Assembly (NCBI GenBank): GCA_002702705.1
Contig: PABH01000022.1
Coordinates: 1 to 58,358 of the forward strand
Direction: 5' to 3'
Source: Anaerolineaceae bacterium
GTDB taxonomy: Bacteria > Chloroflexota > Anaerolineae > Anaerolineales > Anaerolineaceae
DNA length: 58,358 nt
Shown: positions 45,198 to 54,196 of the stretch, piece after piece
How the letters are laid out: each line of letters begins with the position of its first letter
Numbering within the stretch: the stretch's first letter is position 1
Notes under the pieces: model-generated
What the model saw: the letters and a program-made list of their open reading frames with translations, nothing else
The model's database searches: none
Told to the model about the DNA's origin: nothing
Position numbers and translations under genes: made by a program

Positions 45198-48100
45198 TCA
45201 CTTTGTACTCGAGGAAATATCATTTGGATGGAATTTTTGCACACTACGCACTCCACACCGGAACCCATAGTTGCCGTCATTGTGGTCAGGTTCGTAGAAG
45301 TGGCGATACCCGCCGCGAGCGGAGGATTGGTTATTAATATACGAGCCTCCTCGTAGTACACGGTTGCTGTTACCGGCTGGATCTTCACGACCGTCGGCCG
45401 CATCATAAGGATAATTTCGGAAAAGAGTACTGGTCCATTCCCACACATTGCCGACCATGTCGGCTACGCCGAAGGGGCTATCTCCTTGAGATGAATAATC
45501 CCTTACCGACGTTGTGTCAATAGGGCCAGATTCTTCTGTATTGCACCGGTTTGCATCAAACGTATCGCCCCAAGGATAACGCAGCTTTCTGCCCTGGGGC
45601 TTGGTTCTTTTCGGAACCATCTCTCCGCTGTTGCCTTGCAGCCCAAGGGCATTGTTTCCATCCACCTTCCAAGTAGCTGCTTTCTCCCACTCCGCCTCGG
45701 TTAACAGCCGCATCCCCGCCCACACAGCATAGTCACGCGCATCATACCAGCGCATATTCACTACCGGATGCTGTTCCCTGCCCTGAGGAAATTGCCACGC
45801 CCGGCCGATGTCATCCATATATCGTTGGTATGCCATATTGGTAACCGGATATTTGCCAATGTAGAAAGCCGCTACGTCCACTTCATGCACCGGCTTTTCA
45901 TTGTCGCTACCAGTATCATCCCCCATGACAAATGGCCCAGCGGGCACGTAGCATTCATGTACCAGATGTTGGTGCCAACCTAAATCGGGCCACATCTGTT
46001 CCAAAGCATGGATAGCCGCTACCCGCACCTGGGGATACTCATCAACCAACAAGGGAATCAAATCATAGGCAAATGGCTCTCCCAATTGGATCATGACGGC
46101 CACCGCCGCCACACGGTTACGGTAGTTGCGATGGATTAGCCCCTTGCGGGCAATGGCGGTCACATCTACACCCAGCGCCTGTGCTCGGCTGAACCAAAGG
46201 GCAGCAGACCCTTCCACCGCCAAGGCGCTACGAAAGAGAAGTACCACTTCTTCCTCTGTCAGCCGCTTCAAAGCCGTATGCCGCTCCTGAATAAGCGCCA
46301 AAATCTCTGGTTGGATCAGCAGCTCTGCCTGATGCCAATTATCCAGCGCTCGTTGCAAGAGCTCCCGTGCCAATCGCGTCTTTTTCTCAGCCTCATCTAA
46401 CCAACTGCCAATCTCCGTGGCTAGATAATCGTGTGCCAGTTCATAATACGCGATACCATCTCGCTCAAAGCTGCGCACTAGTCGCACTTGCTCCAACCCT
46501 TGCCGGGTACACGTCAACTGAAGATGATCCGCTTCATCCGCCAGTTGGATTACTCCATCAGCCTCTAACCAGGCCGCCATATCAGCCTGGGTCAACGCTG
46601 CTTTAGTCGCCTGGCTGGTAACCATCACCTTCAACAGTTCACGAGCCAGCACTGGGTTGGCTCTGAGCAGGGTACCGTCCGCCTGCTGTAATTGGGGCAA
46701 CAGGGCGATTGCCTGAGACACGTACTCAGCCAAAATCGCCTCGGTGCCCCGTAACAGTATCTCTCGGCCATCTTCGACACGCCGGTATTGAATGGCTCTA
46801 TAAGCATCCAGAGTCAAGGTCACCCCCGGCGGTGGCGGCCCATCGGCTGGTGAGCCTTGCGGCAAGGCATCCTGATAAAGACGATGTAGCACAATTTGCA
46901 GCACCGCAGGCGGCACTTGCCCCTTTTCCTCTACCAAGTCGCCACCAACGCCACCGTCACGCCCTTCTGTTCCCACCAGGGCATCAACCAATGCGATTGC
47001 CACTGTCACGCTGGCGCGGGCCGCCGGCTCGGTAATGGCCACGCGGGCGTCTCCCCGATCCAGAGGATGTAGCCGGTAGCTGTGCCCCAGAATATCGGGC
47101 AGGACGGAACGCGCCTCATCCAGGTGTGGCAGATAATCCTCGCGCAAGCTCAGTAGAAAGCGCACCTCGCGTGTTGGCGTCTCAATCACAGCGGCCACTT
47201 CTGCAAAAAACTGCTGTCGCACACGGCTGCCCACACGTAAGAAAAGCTCTTCAAACTGATCCATAATAATCAATAGCCGATCCGATTCGTCCAACATCAC
47301 CTGCAAAAAAGCCGACAAGTCATTCCCCACCTGCCAATCCGTCTTGCCTGCACGTGCGGCGACCGCTTTACGCAGGGCTGGCAATGGGTCATCGAGGGCG
47401 CGCACATAAACGTGCTGGTACGCTTCAGCCTGCAAATTGGGTACAACACCAGCCAGGAGCAATGAAGTTTTGCCCGCGCCAGAAGGGCCAAACAGGGTCA
47501 GCAAGCGTGGTGGCGTCAGTGCCAGCCGCGTAACAATCTGCCGTTCTGTCTCCCGGCCACAGAAGATGTCGGCATCCTGCGTATCATAGTAGTCGAGAAA
47601 TTTATAGGGGGCACGGGTGACGCGGTAGCGAGTAGGCGCCCGCCCAGACGTGGCCGTGGAAAGTTGTGTGGCCAAAGATTGCAGGAAGGTGGTGGCTTCA
47701 GACTGATGAAACTGCACATTTTTTTGCTGCCAATACGCCCGTAATTCAGTCAGGTCATCAGGCCAGATTGCATAGGTACGGCGCATCAAATCCTCCATGT
47801 TGGCCGAAGCGTTAACGTAGAGGCGGCGGGGCATCTCTTGAAGGAGGTCAAAGCCAACAAACAGGGGGGGGCGGATAGTCCAGAAGTAGTTGACCAACTC
47901 AAGCTTGCGGTTGAGCTGACCCATCAGATCATCTTCATCCCAAGTGCTGCATTTGAGCGAGTCGGGATCACGCAGACTGCCATACAGTTTGACCACAATC
48001 ACTTCCCGCTCTCCTTGGGTGGCAAACGGAATTTGGCGGTCACGCACTACCTGATTGACGCGATAACCGGCTTTTTGCAAAGTCTCTTCCAGCACGTCAT

Positions 48101-48434
48101 CATACCAAGCGGAGACGATGGCACGGAAACCGGCAGCGGCAATGGCTTGATGGATAGGCCCAGGTTTGACTTGTGGGCCGCTGTTGTGGGCGCGGAGAAA
48201 GGAAAGCAGACCGTGTCGGTCAGTGGGGTTTTGGTTCAGATAGTTTTGTGCCGTTTCGGCCCAGTTTTTACCAAGCGGTAGACCATATTTTCGGGCTAAA
48301 TTTTGTGCCAGTTGGGGGTGGCTAAGGGGAGCATCACTGTATGGCAACGGTTTGTCAGCACCGAAGAAGAGAATGCTGTCCCCTTTCTGGATGTTTTGCA
48401 ATAAATCATCTGGGATGAGTCCAGTTTTGGTCAT
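45198..48434 (-). CDS. SIR2-like-nSTAND-HEAT-FGE/C-lectin protein (intact paralogue)
   Basis: 1078 residues. SIR2-like domain at about 1-260, but the catalytic asparagine/histidine positions read SAWYD (108-112) and KLYG (149-152) instead of TTNYD and KLHG. nSTAND ATPase at about 278-600 with YKFLDYYDTQDADIFCGR, Walker A GPSGAGKT (316-323) and Walker B IIMDQFEELF. Helical HEAT-like segment DEYPQVRVAAIHALEQMW. The C-terminal 240 residues are a formylglycine-generating-enzyme/C-lectin fold ([31 protein letters not shown], then GNVWEWTS and RVLRGGSY...GFRC). This fold is used as a ligand-binding tail in conflict proteins and as a DGR target. GGAG sits before the ATG, directly at the end of the broken upstream copy. 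Confidence 0.85.
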   Translation of the reverse strand: MTKTGLIPDDLLQNIQKGDSILFFGADKPLPYSDAPLSHPQLAQNLARKYGLPLGKNWAETAQNYLNQNPTDRHGLLSFLRAHNSGPQVKPGPIHQAIAAAGFRAIVSAWYDDVLEETLQKAGYRVNQVVRDRQIPFATQGEREVIVVKLYGSLRDPDSLKCSTWDEDDLMGQLNRKLELVNYFWTIRPPLFVGFDLLQEMPRRLYVNASANMEDLMRRTYAIWPDDLTELRAYWQQKNVQFHQSEATTFLQSLATQLSTATSGRAPTRYRVTRAPYKFLDYYDTQDADIFCGRETERQIVTRLALTPPRLLTLFGPSGAGKTSLLLAGVVPNLQAEAYQHVYVRALDDPLPALRKAVAARAGKTDWQVGNDLSAFLQVMLDESDRLLIIMDQFEELFLRVGSRVRQQFFAEVAAVIETPTREVRFLLSLREDYLPHLDEARSVLPDILGHSYRLHPLDRGDARVAITEPAARASVTVAIALVDALVGTEGRDGGVGGDLVEEKGQVPPAVLQIVLHRLYQDALPQGSPADGPPPPGVTLTLDAYRAIQYRRVEDGREILLRGTEAILAEYVSQAIALLPQLQQADGTLLRANPVLARELLKVMVTSQATKAALTQADMAAWLEADGVIQLADEADHLQLTCTRQGLEQVRLVRSFERDGIAYYELAHDYLATEIGSWLDEAEKKTRLARELLQRALDNWHQAELLIQPEILALIQERHTALKRLTEEEVVLLFRSALAVEGSAALWFSRAQALGVDVTAIARKGLIHRNYRNRVAAVAVMIQLGEPFAYDLIPLLVDEYPQVRVAAIHALEQMWPDLGWHQHLVHECYVPAGPFVMGDDTGSDNEKPVHEVDVAAFYIGKYPVTNMAYQRYMDDIGRAWQFPQGREQHPVVNMRWYDARDYAVWAGMRLLTEAEWEKAATWKVDGNNALGLQGNSGEMVPKRTKPQGRKLRYPWGDTFDANRCNTEESGPIDTTSVRDYSSQGDSPFGVADMVGNVWEWTSTLFRNYPYDAADGREDPAGNSNRVLRGGSYINNQSSARGGYRHFYEPDHNDGNYGFRCGVRSVQKFHPNDISSSTK

Positions 48435-48956
48435 TTATATCTCCATAAGAGTCGCCAGTCGGCGATCAAGCCAAGAATGTTGCTGTGCAAGGCCACTACA
48501 GCCGACAGCAGCCAGCAAACAGCAGTTAGCTTTTAGCAATCGGGGGAGAAAACGGCCGGGACACCACCCCAAACGGAACCCGGCATCATGGTAGACGCCG
48601 TCAGGAACTTCGTTGTTGCGATACGTGCCGCGAGCAGTGAATTTGTTATTATAGTACGAGCCGCCTCGTACTACACCGTGGTTGGTGGTGACTAACTCTT
48701 CACGACCGTCGGCCACATCATAAGGATATTCCCGGTAAATCGTACTGGTCCATTCATACACGTTGCCACTCATATCTGCTACACTGTAGAGACTATCTCC
48801 ATAGGGTGAATAAAGCCCCACTGGCGTAGGGTCACCTCGGCCGGATTCATTAGTATTGCACAATCTTGCATTAAACTTATCTCCCCAGGGATAGCTTCGC
48901 TTCTTCCCCTGTGGTTTGACCCCTTTCTGAACTATCTCTCTGATGTTGCCTTGCAA
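48435..48956 (-). pseudogene. FGE/C-lectin 3' part of the broken SIR2-nSTAND-FGE copy
   Basis: Reads GLQGNIREI...YPWGDKF, GNVYEWTS and VVRGGSYYNN...GFR, matching the C-terminal half of the intact paralogue's FGE domain. It is out of frame with the preceding piece because of a 7-G run (48976-48982). After GFRLG the usual stop is lost, and about 45 extra residues run on to a TAA that abuts the ATG of the next gene. Confidence 0.75.
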
Positions 48957-48972
48957 ACCCTCGGCATTGTTT

Positions 48973-49242
48973 CTACCCCCCCTCCCAGGTAGCCGCCTTC
49001 TCCCACTCCGCCTCGGTTAACAGCCGCATCCCTGCCCACTCAGGATAGTCACGCGCATCATACCAGCGCATATTCACTACCGGATGTTGTTCCTTGCCCT
49101 GAGGAAATTGCCACTGCCGGCCGATGTCATCCATATATCGAATGTAGAAAGCCGCTACGTCCACTTCATGCTCCGGTTGTTCTGTTTCACTGTGCCTGTG
49201 CCAACCACTATCAAACTCCATGACAAATGGTCCGGCAGGCAC
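48973..49242 (-). pseudogene. FGE/C-lectin 5' part of the broken copy
   Basis: Corresponds to PAGPFVM...[13 protein letters not shown] of the paralogue, but lacks the 11 residues GKYPVTNMAYQ and ends in TAG right after the 7-G run. It is in frame with the preceding piece but separated from it by a TAG at 49252-49254. Confidence 0.75.
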
Positions 49243-49251
49243 GTAGCATTC

Positions 49252-50007
49252 CTACCTTAGGTGTTCGGGCCACATCTGTTCCAAAGCATGGATAGCCGCT
49301 ACTCGCACCTGGGGATATTCATCAGCCAACAAGGGAATCAAATCATGGGCAAATTGCTCCCCCAATTGGATCGTGTTGGTCACCGCCGCCACCCGACTGC
49401 GGTAGTTGGCATGGTTCAGCCCCTCGCGGGCAATGACGGTCACATCCACACCCAGCGCCTGGGCTCTGCTGGACCAGGCAGCAGTATTTTGCCCAGTGCC
49501 CAACGCAGAGCGAAACACCATTTCCAGTTCTGCATGATCCAGTGTCAATATGGTTAAATGATTTGTCAATAAGGCCAGCTTTTCGGTTGTCAGCAAATGG
49601 CCGAACTTCTGGTAGTTACTCATTTCTCGCCGCAGCATGTTGCGCACATCCAGCAAACGCAATTCAGCCTCGCTGACCCAGGCCCACACCTTGTTAACCA
49701 TGACGGCATGGGCCAGTTCATACCGCTCTTCATCGCCACACTTGCGCACCACACGTCGGTCGCGCAGGTAAGCCAGCAATCGATCCAGTTCTGGCTCGGT
49801 CAGATTGGCTGTTTGCACGAGCTCGCTGCGTCCAATTTCCTGCCCATTGACAGCGGCTTTGGTTCGCTCGGCAGTGAACATACTCTTCAAAATCATCTGT
49901 GCCGCCGCCTGCTTAGTCTCGGTAGGCAGTTCGGCCAAAACCCGATCCAGATAACCGGCCAATATTTGCTGGGTACCGCCCAACTGCTCATACCGGGCCA
50001 AAGTCAA
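49252..50007 (-). pseudogene. nSTAND C-terminal and HEAT-like part of the broken copy
   Basis: 251 codons beginning at a TTG that overlaps the stop of the preceding piece. The match to the paralogue runs from TLxxYxxL through FRSALG...SRAQALGVDVTVIAREGL to DEYPQVRVAAIHALEQMWP, then a TAG. Identity to the paralogue is high here, much higher than in the SIR2 part. Confidence 0.75.
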
Positions 50008-51653
50008 CCCCTCCCCTGCCGACTTGTCTCAGTCCATAAGCCCTGTGCTAACGCGTCCTCATGCAGGCGAAACAGGACAACCTGTAAATTAGCCGGTTCC
50101 AGGCCATGGTCATCCAGATCCGCCATCAGTCGCACACATAGGGCTTCGGCTACAGGCAAGCCAAAAGCTTCGGCCGGTTTCAGGATGGCCAGCAACCCCT
50201 TTTCCGATGTCAGGTTTTGCAAGCGGTAGCGATGGGCAAACACATCCTGCTGCTGGGGCAGGTATGGAGACAATTCATCCAGTGCACCCAGATAATCGTC
50301 GCGCAAGCTGAGCACAAAGCGAATGTCTGAGCGTCGTGTGGTGGAGACATCGGTGACGCCAGATGATGTTATCTCCGGCCAAAGGCAGTTGGCCATCTCC
50401 TGCACAAAGGCGCGGCGCACTTCCGTCCCCTGGCGCAGGAAAAACTCTTCAAACTGGTCTAGAACAATAACCAGTCGGCCCCCAAGTGGCCGAGAGTCTC
50501 TTAACATGACTAATAGTGACTGCTCCCGGTCGGCAGGAGCAAGTTGGTCTAACCGTTTCAGCCGGCGGGCGGCGGCTTTTACCTCACTGATTGGTTCCGA
50601 CAACATACGGGCATAAGCCACCTCATACCCCGCCTCACACAAAGCAGGCAACACTCGCGCCAACAGAAGTGACGTTTTAACCGTACCGCTGGCACCGTAA
50701 AAAATAGCCAGTCGATAAGACAAAATGGTGCTTAACAGCAAATCCGCTTCCAGAGTACGGCCAAAAAAAATGACCTTATCCTCCTCGGTATAGTAGTCGA
50801 GGAATTTGTAGGGGTGGCGCGGCAAAGCGGCCTGTTTTTTCTGCACATTATAGCGGTGTAGTGAGGTAGTCAGCTGGGTTAGAAAGGGGATCGGCTCGGT
50901 CGTGATCAGCTTAATCTTCTGATGCCAACGGTCGGTCAGCAGGGGGTTTGCTTGCCATTGCAATGCGTAGGCCAGCCGTTGATAGCGAGCAATGGGGCCA
51001 GTCACCTGTCGATACAACAGGTGAAAATGAGGGTCTTCGAGTCCATAGTCAATAAACAACAAGGTTTTGCTGGCGAAATGTCCTTGCAGAATCTTAGTTA
51101 CGGTGGGCAGACGCGCAAATAAATCGTAGGCATCAACCTGAGTGAGCACCAGGCTGTCTGGTTGACTGACACTCCCTTGCAGACGTATAACTTGTACCTG
51201 GTTGGGATCATAAAAAAGAATATCAGGATCCCGCACTACTGGCAGATAAGGACGATTCGCTTGCTGAAGAGCACGTTCCAGGCGATCATCATAGGCAGTA
51301 GTAATCATGACCCTTACCGGCAACACGGCCAATGCGCAGTGCACCGGCGTATGTGGTGTTTGATTATCGATATAACCTAAGACAAAATCAACCAGCGTCT
51401 GCCGATTGTGGTTACTCTCATACAATTGAGCGGCCTTGGTTAAGGGCACTTCGCACGAATTGGGCAAGGCATACTGGCCTGTCGCCTGACAATGGCGACA
51501 GTAAGGACCACAAGCATTGACCAAGGCGGCCGACAGCTGAGCACTGATGGATTGCGAGCTTTCCAGGGCATCCCCCACAAACAGAACGCAATCTCCTTTG
51601 TTAAGGTGCGCTATCAGCTCTGGTGGAATGGAAAGTGGGTGAGTATCGCTCAT
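50004..51653 (-). CDS. SIR2-like-nSTAND 5' part of the broken copy
   Basis: 549 residues. SIR2-like domain with TTAYD (118-122) and RLQG at the catalytic positions, and an extra cysteine cluster near the N-terminus (C48, C52, C55, C67). The nSTAND begins YKFLDYYTEEDKVIFFGR; its P-loop reads GASGTVKTS, a glycine to valine change that should harm ATP binding. Walker B IVLDQFEEFF is kept. The frame ends at TGA in a G-rich stretch (CAGGGGAGGGG) where the paralogue continues, so a one-base shift separates it from the next piece. It may still be made as a truncated SIR2-ATPase. It follows the double-EAD SIR2 gene by 34 bp. Confidence 0.7.
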   Translation of the reverse strand: MSDTHPLSIPPELIAHLNKGDCVLFVGDALESSQSISAQLSAALVNACGPYCRHCQATGQYALPNSCEVPLTKAAQLYESNHNRQTLVDFVLGYIDNQTPHTPVHCALAVLPVRVMITTAYDDRLERALQQANRPYLPVVRDPDILFYDPNQVQVIRLQGSVSQPDSLVLTQVDAYDLFARLPTVTKILQGHFASKTLLFIDYGLEDPHFHLLYRQVTGPIARYQRLAYALQWQANPLLTDRWHQKIKLITTEPIPFLTQLTTSLHRYNVQKKQAALPRHPYKFLDYYTEEDKVIFFGRTLEADLLLSTILSYRLAIFYGASGTVKTSLLLARVLPALCEAGYEVAYARMLSEPISEVKAAARRLKRLDQLAPADREQSLLVMLRDSRPLGGRLVIVLDQFEEFFLRQGTEVRRAFVQEMANCLWPEITSSGVTDVSTTRRSDIRFVLSLRDDYLGALDELSPYLPQQQDVFAHRYRLQNLTSEKGLLAILKPAEAFGLPVAEALCVRLMADLDDHGLEPANLQVVLFRLHEDALAQGLWTETSRQGRG

Positions 51654-51687
51654 AAAACAATCTCTCTAACAGATATAGCAGAAACCC

Positions 51688-53151
51688 TCACAGGAGTGCT
51701 TCCAGCCAGCCAAGCAGTTGGTCATGAGGGGTGTGCCCCTCATCCAAAGCCAGATTGATGACCTGAATATGACGTTGGCGCAATCTTTGTTGCCGTTGCA
51801 GGGAGGCGTTCATCATGACTGTATAACCAAGTCGAGTTGCCCGACCTACCTGTTGTCCGATCTGATCCTGCACCAGGTTAAATCCAGGGTCGGTCATATC
51901 ATAGCCAACAAACAAGAAGGTGGTATTCACCAGTCGCGTCCGCAGTTCATTGACCAACAATGGGTGGTTCTGAGCATAGGTGTGTACATCTTGCCGGGTC
52001 AAAATGAGTGTGTCTGGTTGAGATACATCGCCGCGTAGCCGGGCAATATAGGCTTTATCCCGGCTGGCATAGGGCAGGTTGCTGTTACGAATAATGGGTG
52101 TGCAAGGGCGATTTTGTGCCAGAAAAGCCAGTTCTAGTAAATTGTCATAGTTGGTGGTGAAATAGGCTTGCACAGGCAGTTGAGCCAGCAAGCGGTGGGC
52201 CAGCGTGGGCTGTACACCTACAGTCTGATACGCATCGATAAAACGGCGCACCAGGGCGTTGCGACCGGCATCAACTTCATAGGTTTCCGCCGCTTCCAGA
52301 AGATGATCGCTGGTCAGATATTGGTCTGGCGGCAAAGGGGTGTCGGATGAGCTGACCAGCGGTCGTAGAACATCGGCTATGGCTGGCAGGCCAGCCATCT
52401 GGGAAAGCTGAGAACCAACAAAAACCGCTAGATCCCCACGAGACAGCGCCTCACGCAAGTTTATAATCGCGGCATCGACTACAGGAGATTCCCCTTGAGT
52501 AGGCGACGGTGATCCGGCAATCCGTGGCTGATTGGATGGGTGAGCAAATATTGGATTAGTCGTTACGGCAGTAATAGAAGGCCATTTCACATGCCCTCGT
52601 TCGAAACCGCAGAGAACCAGAAATTGTTCTAAGCGATTGTCGCGCTCCAGAAATGCCACCAAACTCTCAATAAACTTGCCTTTCCCCTGATTCTGAGGGA
52701 ACTGTTCATAATCAATGCCTAAATCAAAACAAAGCCCCTGTAATTCACTTATTGTGAAGTAAGTGTTGAGATCCTGGCGAAACTGGCGGCGCTGTGGTGC
52801 TGGCATATTGCTAGAAGCAGGCGTTTCGGCGATAGCCAATTTATTGGCGGGGCGGGTAGTGAGCGTTAGCAACGCAGTAAAGCGTTCTTTGTAGACTGTG
52901 TCTTGTTCCGCAGCCACTTCAACCAATGTGCGGAGTTTTCTTTGCAATGCCATTTCTTCAATAAGTTCCCTACTCATTTTAAATATAGCATCATTCTCTG
53001 GGAAAGTGCCATTCGCTATTCCGGCCAACTGTGCCAGGTGCAAAAGGCGATCAGGCTTATTATTGGCATAGCCAATCAAATATTCGTTCAGTCGTTGAAT
53101 TTCTTCTGGATTTGTCCAGTCAGGGGGATGGTTGTCTAGAAAATTCTTCAT
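51688..53151 (-). CDS. Double-EAD SIR2-like effector/adaptor
   Basis: 487 residues. Residues 1-95 (FLDNHPPDWTNPEEI...GTFPEND...MALQRKLRTLVEVA) match the N-terminal domain of the EAD-trypsin downstream. About 121-192 (FTISELQGLCFDLGIDYEQF...ERGHVKW) match the EAD of the central STAND block. The SIR2-like domain is at about 227-480, with LAVFVGSQLS and the NAD-site YFTTNYDN (N334) kept, but R373 replaces the histidine of the KLHG motif (RLRGDVSQPD). Two adaptor types on one protein make it a candidate bridge between sensors of different EAD class. It probably heads a transcript with the SIR2-nSTAND genes. Confidence 0.82.
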   Translation of the reverse strand: MKNFLDNHPPDWTNPEEIQRLNEYLIGYANNKPDRLLHLAQLAGIANGTFPENDAIFKMSRELIEEMALQRKLRTLVEVAAEQDTVYKERFTALLTLTTRPANKLAIAETPASSNMPAPQRRQFRQDLNTYFTISELQGLCFDLGIDYEQFPQNQGKGKFIESLVAFLERDNRLEQFLVLCGFERGHVKWPSITAVTTNPIFAHPSNQPRIAGSPSPTQGESPVVDAAIINLREALSRGDLAVFVGSQLSQMAGLPAIADVLRPLVSSSDTPLPPDQYLTSDHLLEAAETYEVDAGRNALVRRFIDAYQTVGVQPTLAHRLLAQLPVQAYFTTNYDNLLELAFLAQNRPCTPIIRNSNLPYASRDKAYIARLRGDVSQPDTLILTRQDVHTYAQNHPLLVNELRTRLVNTTFLFVGYDMTDPGFNLVQDQIGQQVGRATRLGYTVMMNASLQRQQRLRQRHIQVINLALDEGHTPHDQLLGWLEALL

Positions 53152-53434
53152 TTATAAATACCTACAGGTTTAGATGGTCTGCCTCTACAGTGTTGCTGAG
53201 TGATTTTTGCGCTTTTTGCTCCAAAATCACAAAGCGTTACCAGAGAGAATTGCGTTTCATCTTGAGTGTGTTAGAGCAAAAAAAGCCTAGCAACACTCAA
53301 CAGGGAGACTACCCGGGTTTAGATTTCCTCAAAATGAATAGGGCAAAGCCGAGTATAACAGTTTGCTGCCTAGGCAAATACAGCCGTTCATCCCTTTGTA
53401 ACTGTTCAATAACAAGTTCCTAGTGCAGTGTTAA

Positions 53435-54181
53435 TTACCAACGCAAACTTTCTTCTTTCGGATACATCTTCGCTATAAAGATTTTATCCTTTTCAGAAAG
53501 CTCGGTGTTCCAACCAATTTCAAAATCGCCAATCGTCAGAGCTTTGTTCACCGGATATTGCATAATCGAGTCTTCATCATGGTCTTCAGTATGGAACACC
53601 TCATGCTTCTTATAGCGTTTAAGGACATTATCATCGACTTTCGCCTTGTCCCATCCATACCGTGCATAATAAGCATAAACCTTTTCCACATCCCAAGGAA
53701 TGTCGATGGAGGGGCTTGATTGCTCATGAACACAACCTATGGCGTGGCCAAACTCATGGATGACAACTCTTCTCAATTCTGTGGCATTTGTGTTCACAGT
53801 GAACCCGCCCAGCGTCATAGTTGGAAATGGGGATGGACGTTTTAAAGCATCAGTTCCTACTAGGGAACGATACCCGCTCCCATTAAATGTAATTCGAATC
53901 TCGGCGTCTGGAAAGTTGCCAAATTCAAACTCTAAATTGGCGTACTTCAACCATTGGCTGGCTTGTTCCTCTACTCTCCAATGCAAGGCTTGCTCACCAT
54001 CCAAGAAGCGGATGCGTAGACGTTGACCAGGTTGCCACATTTTGTACCTCGCCAGCGCAAGTTCTTCACGGCTCGTAGTAAGCGGATCTACACGATTTGG
54101 CAATTCGTCTAAATCGAACCCTGCACTCCCGATATAATCATCAATACAAACATCTAACTCAGACCAATTGACTCCTTTCAT
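53435..54181 (-). CDS. Metzincin-type zinc protease (astacin/matrixin-like)
   Basis: 248 residues, no signal peptide, so probably cytoplasmic, unlike most metzincins. Full zinc motif H142-E-F-G-H146-A-I-G-C-V-H152-E, and a Met-turn SIMQYP near residue 208. The N-terminal 100 residues have the beta-strands of the metzincin fold (RLRIRFLDGE, AEIRITFN). Its start follows the stop of the EAD-trypsin gene by 15 bp with AAAGGAGT upstream; the two are one transcript. It has no EAD, so it may be a second-stage effector or a target of the trypsin. A C-terminal fragment of a second, related protease lies at 57.8-58.0 kb. Confidence 0.85.
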   Translation of the reverse strand: MKGVNWSELDVCIDDYIGSAGFDLDELPNRVDPLTTSREELALARYKMWQPGQRLRIRFLDGEQALHWRVEEQASQWLKYANLEFEFGNFPDAEIRITFNGSGYRSLVGTDALKRPSPFPTMTLGGFTVNTNATELRRVVIHEFGHAIGCVHEQSSPSIDIPWDVEKVYAYYARYGWDKAKVDDNVLKRYKKHEVFHTEDHDEDSIMQYPVNKALTIGDFEIGWNTELSEKDKIFIAKMYPKEESLRW

Positions 54182-54196
54182 GATTTACTCCTTTAA

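Noticed and set aside
48435-49242. Active formylglycine-generating enzyme
   Set aside because: The FGE fold is the tail of a STAND protein and is broken by frameshift; a binding role is more likely than sulfatase maturation.
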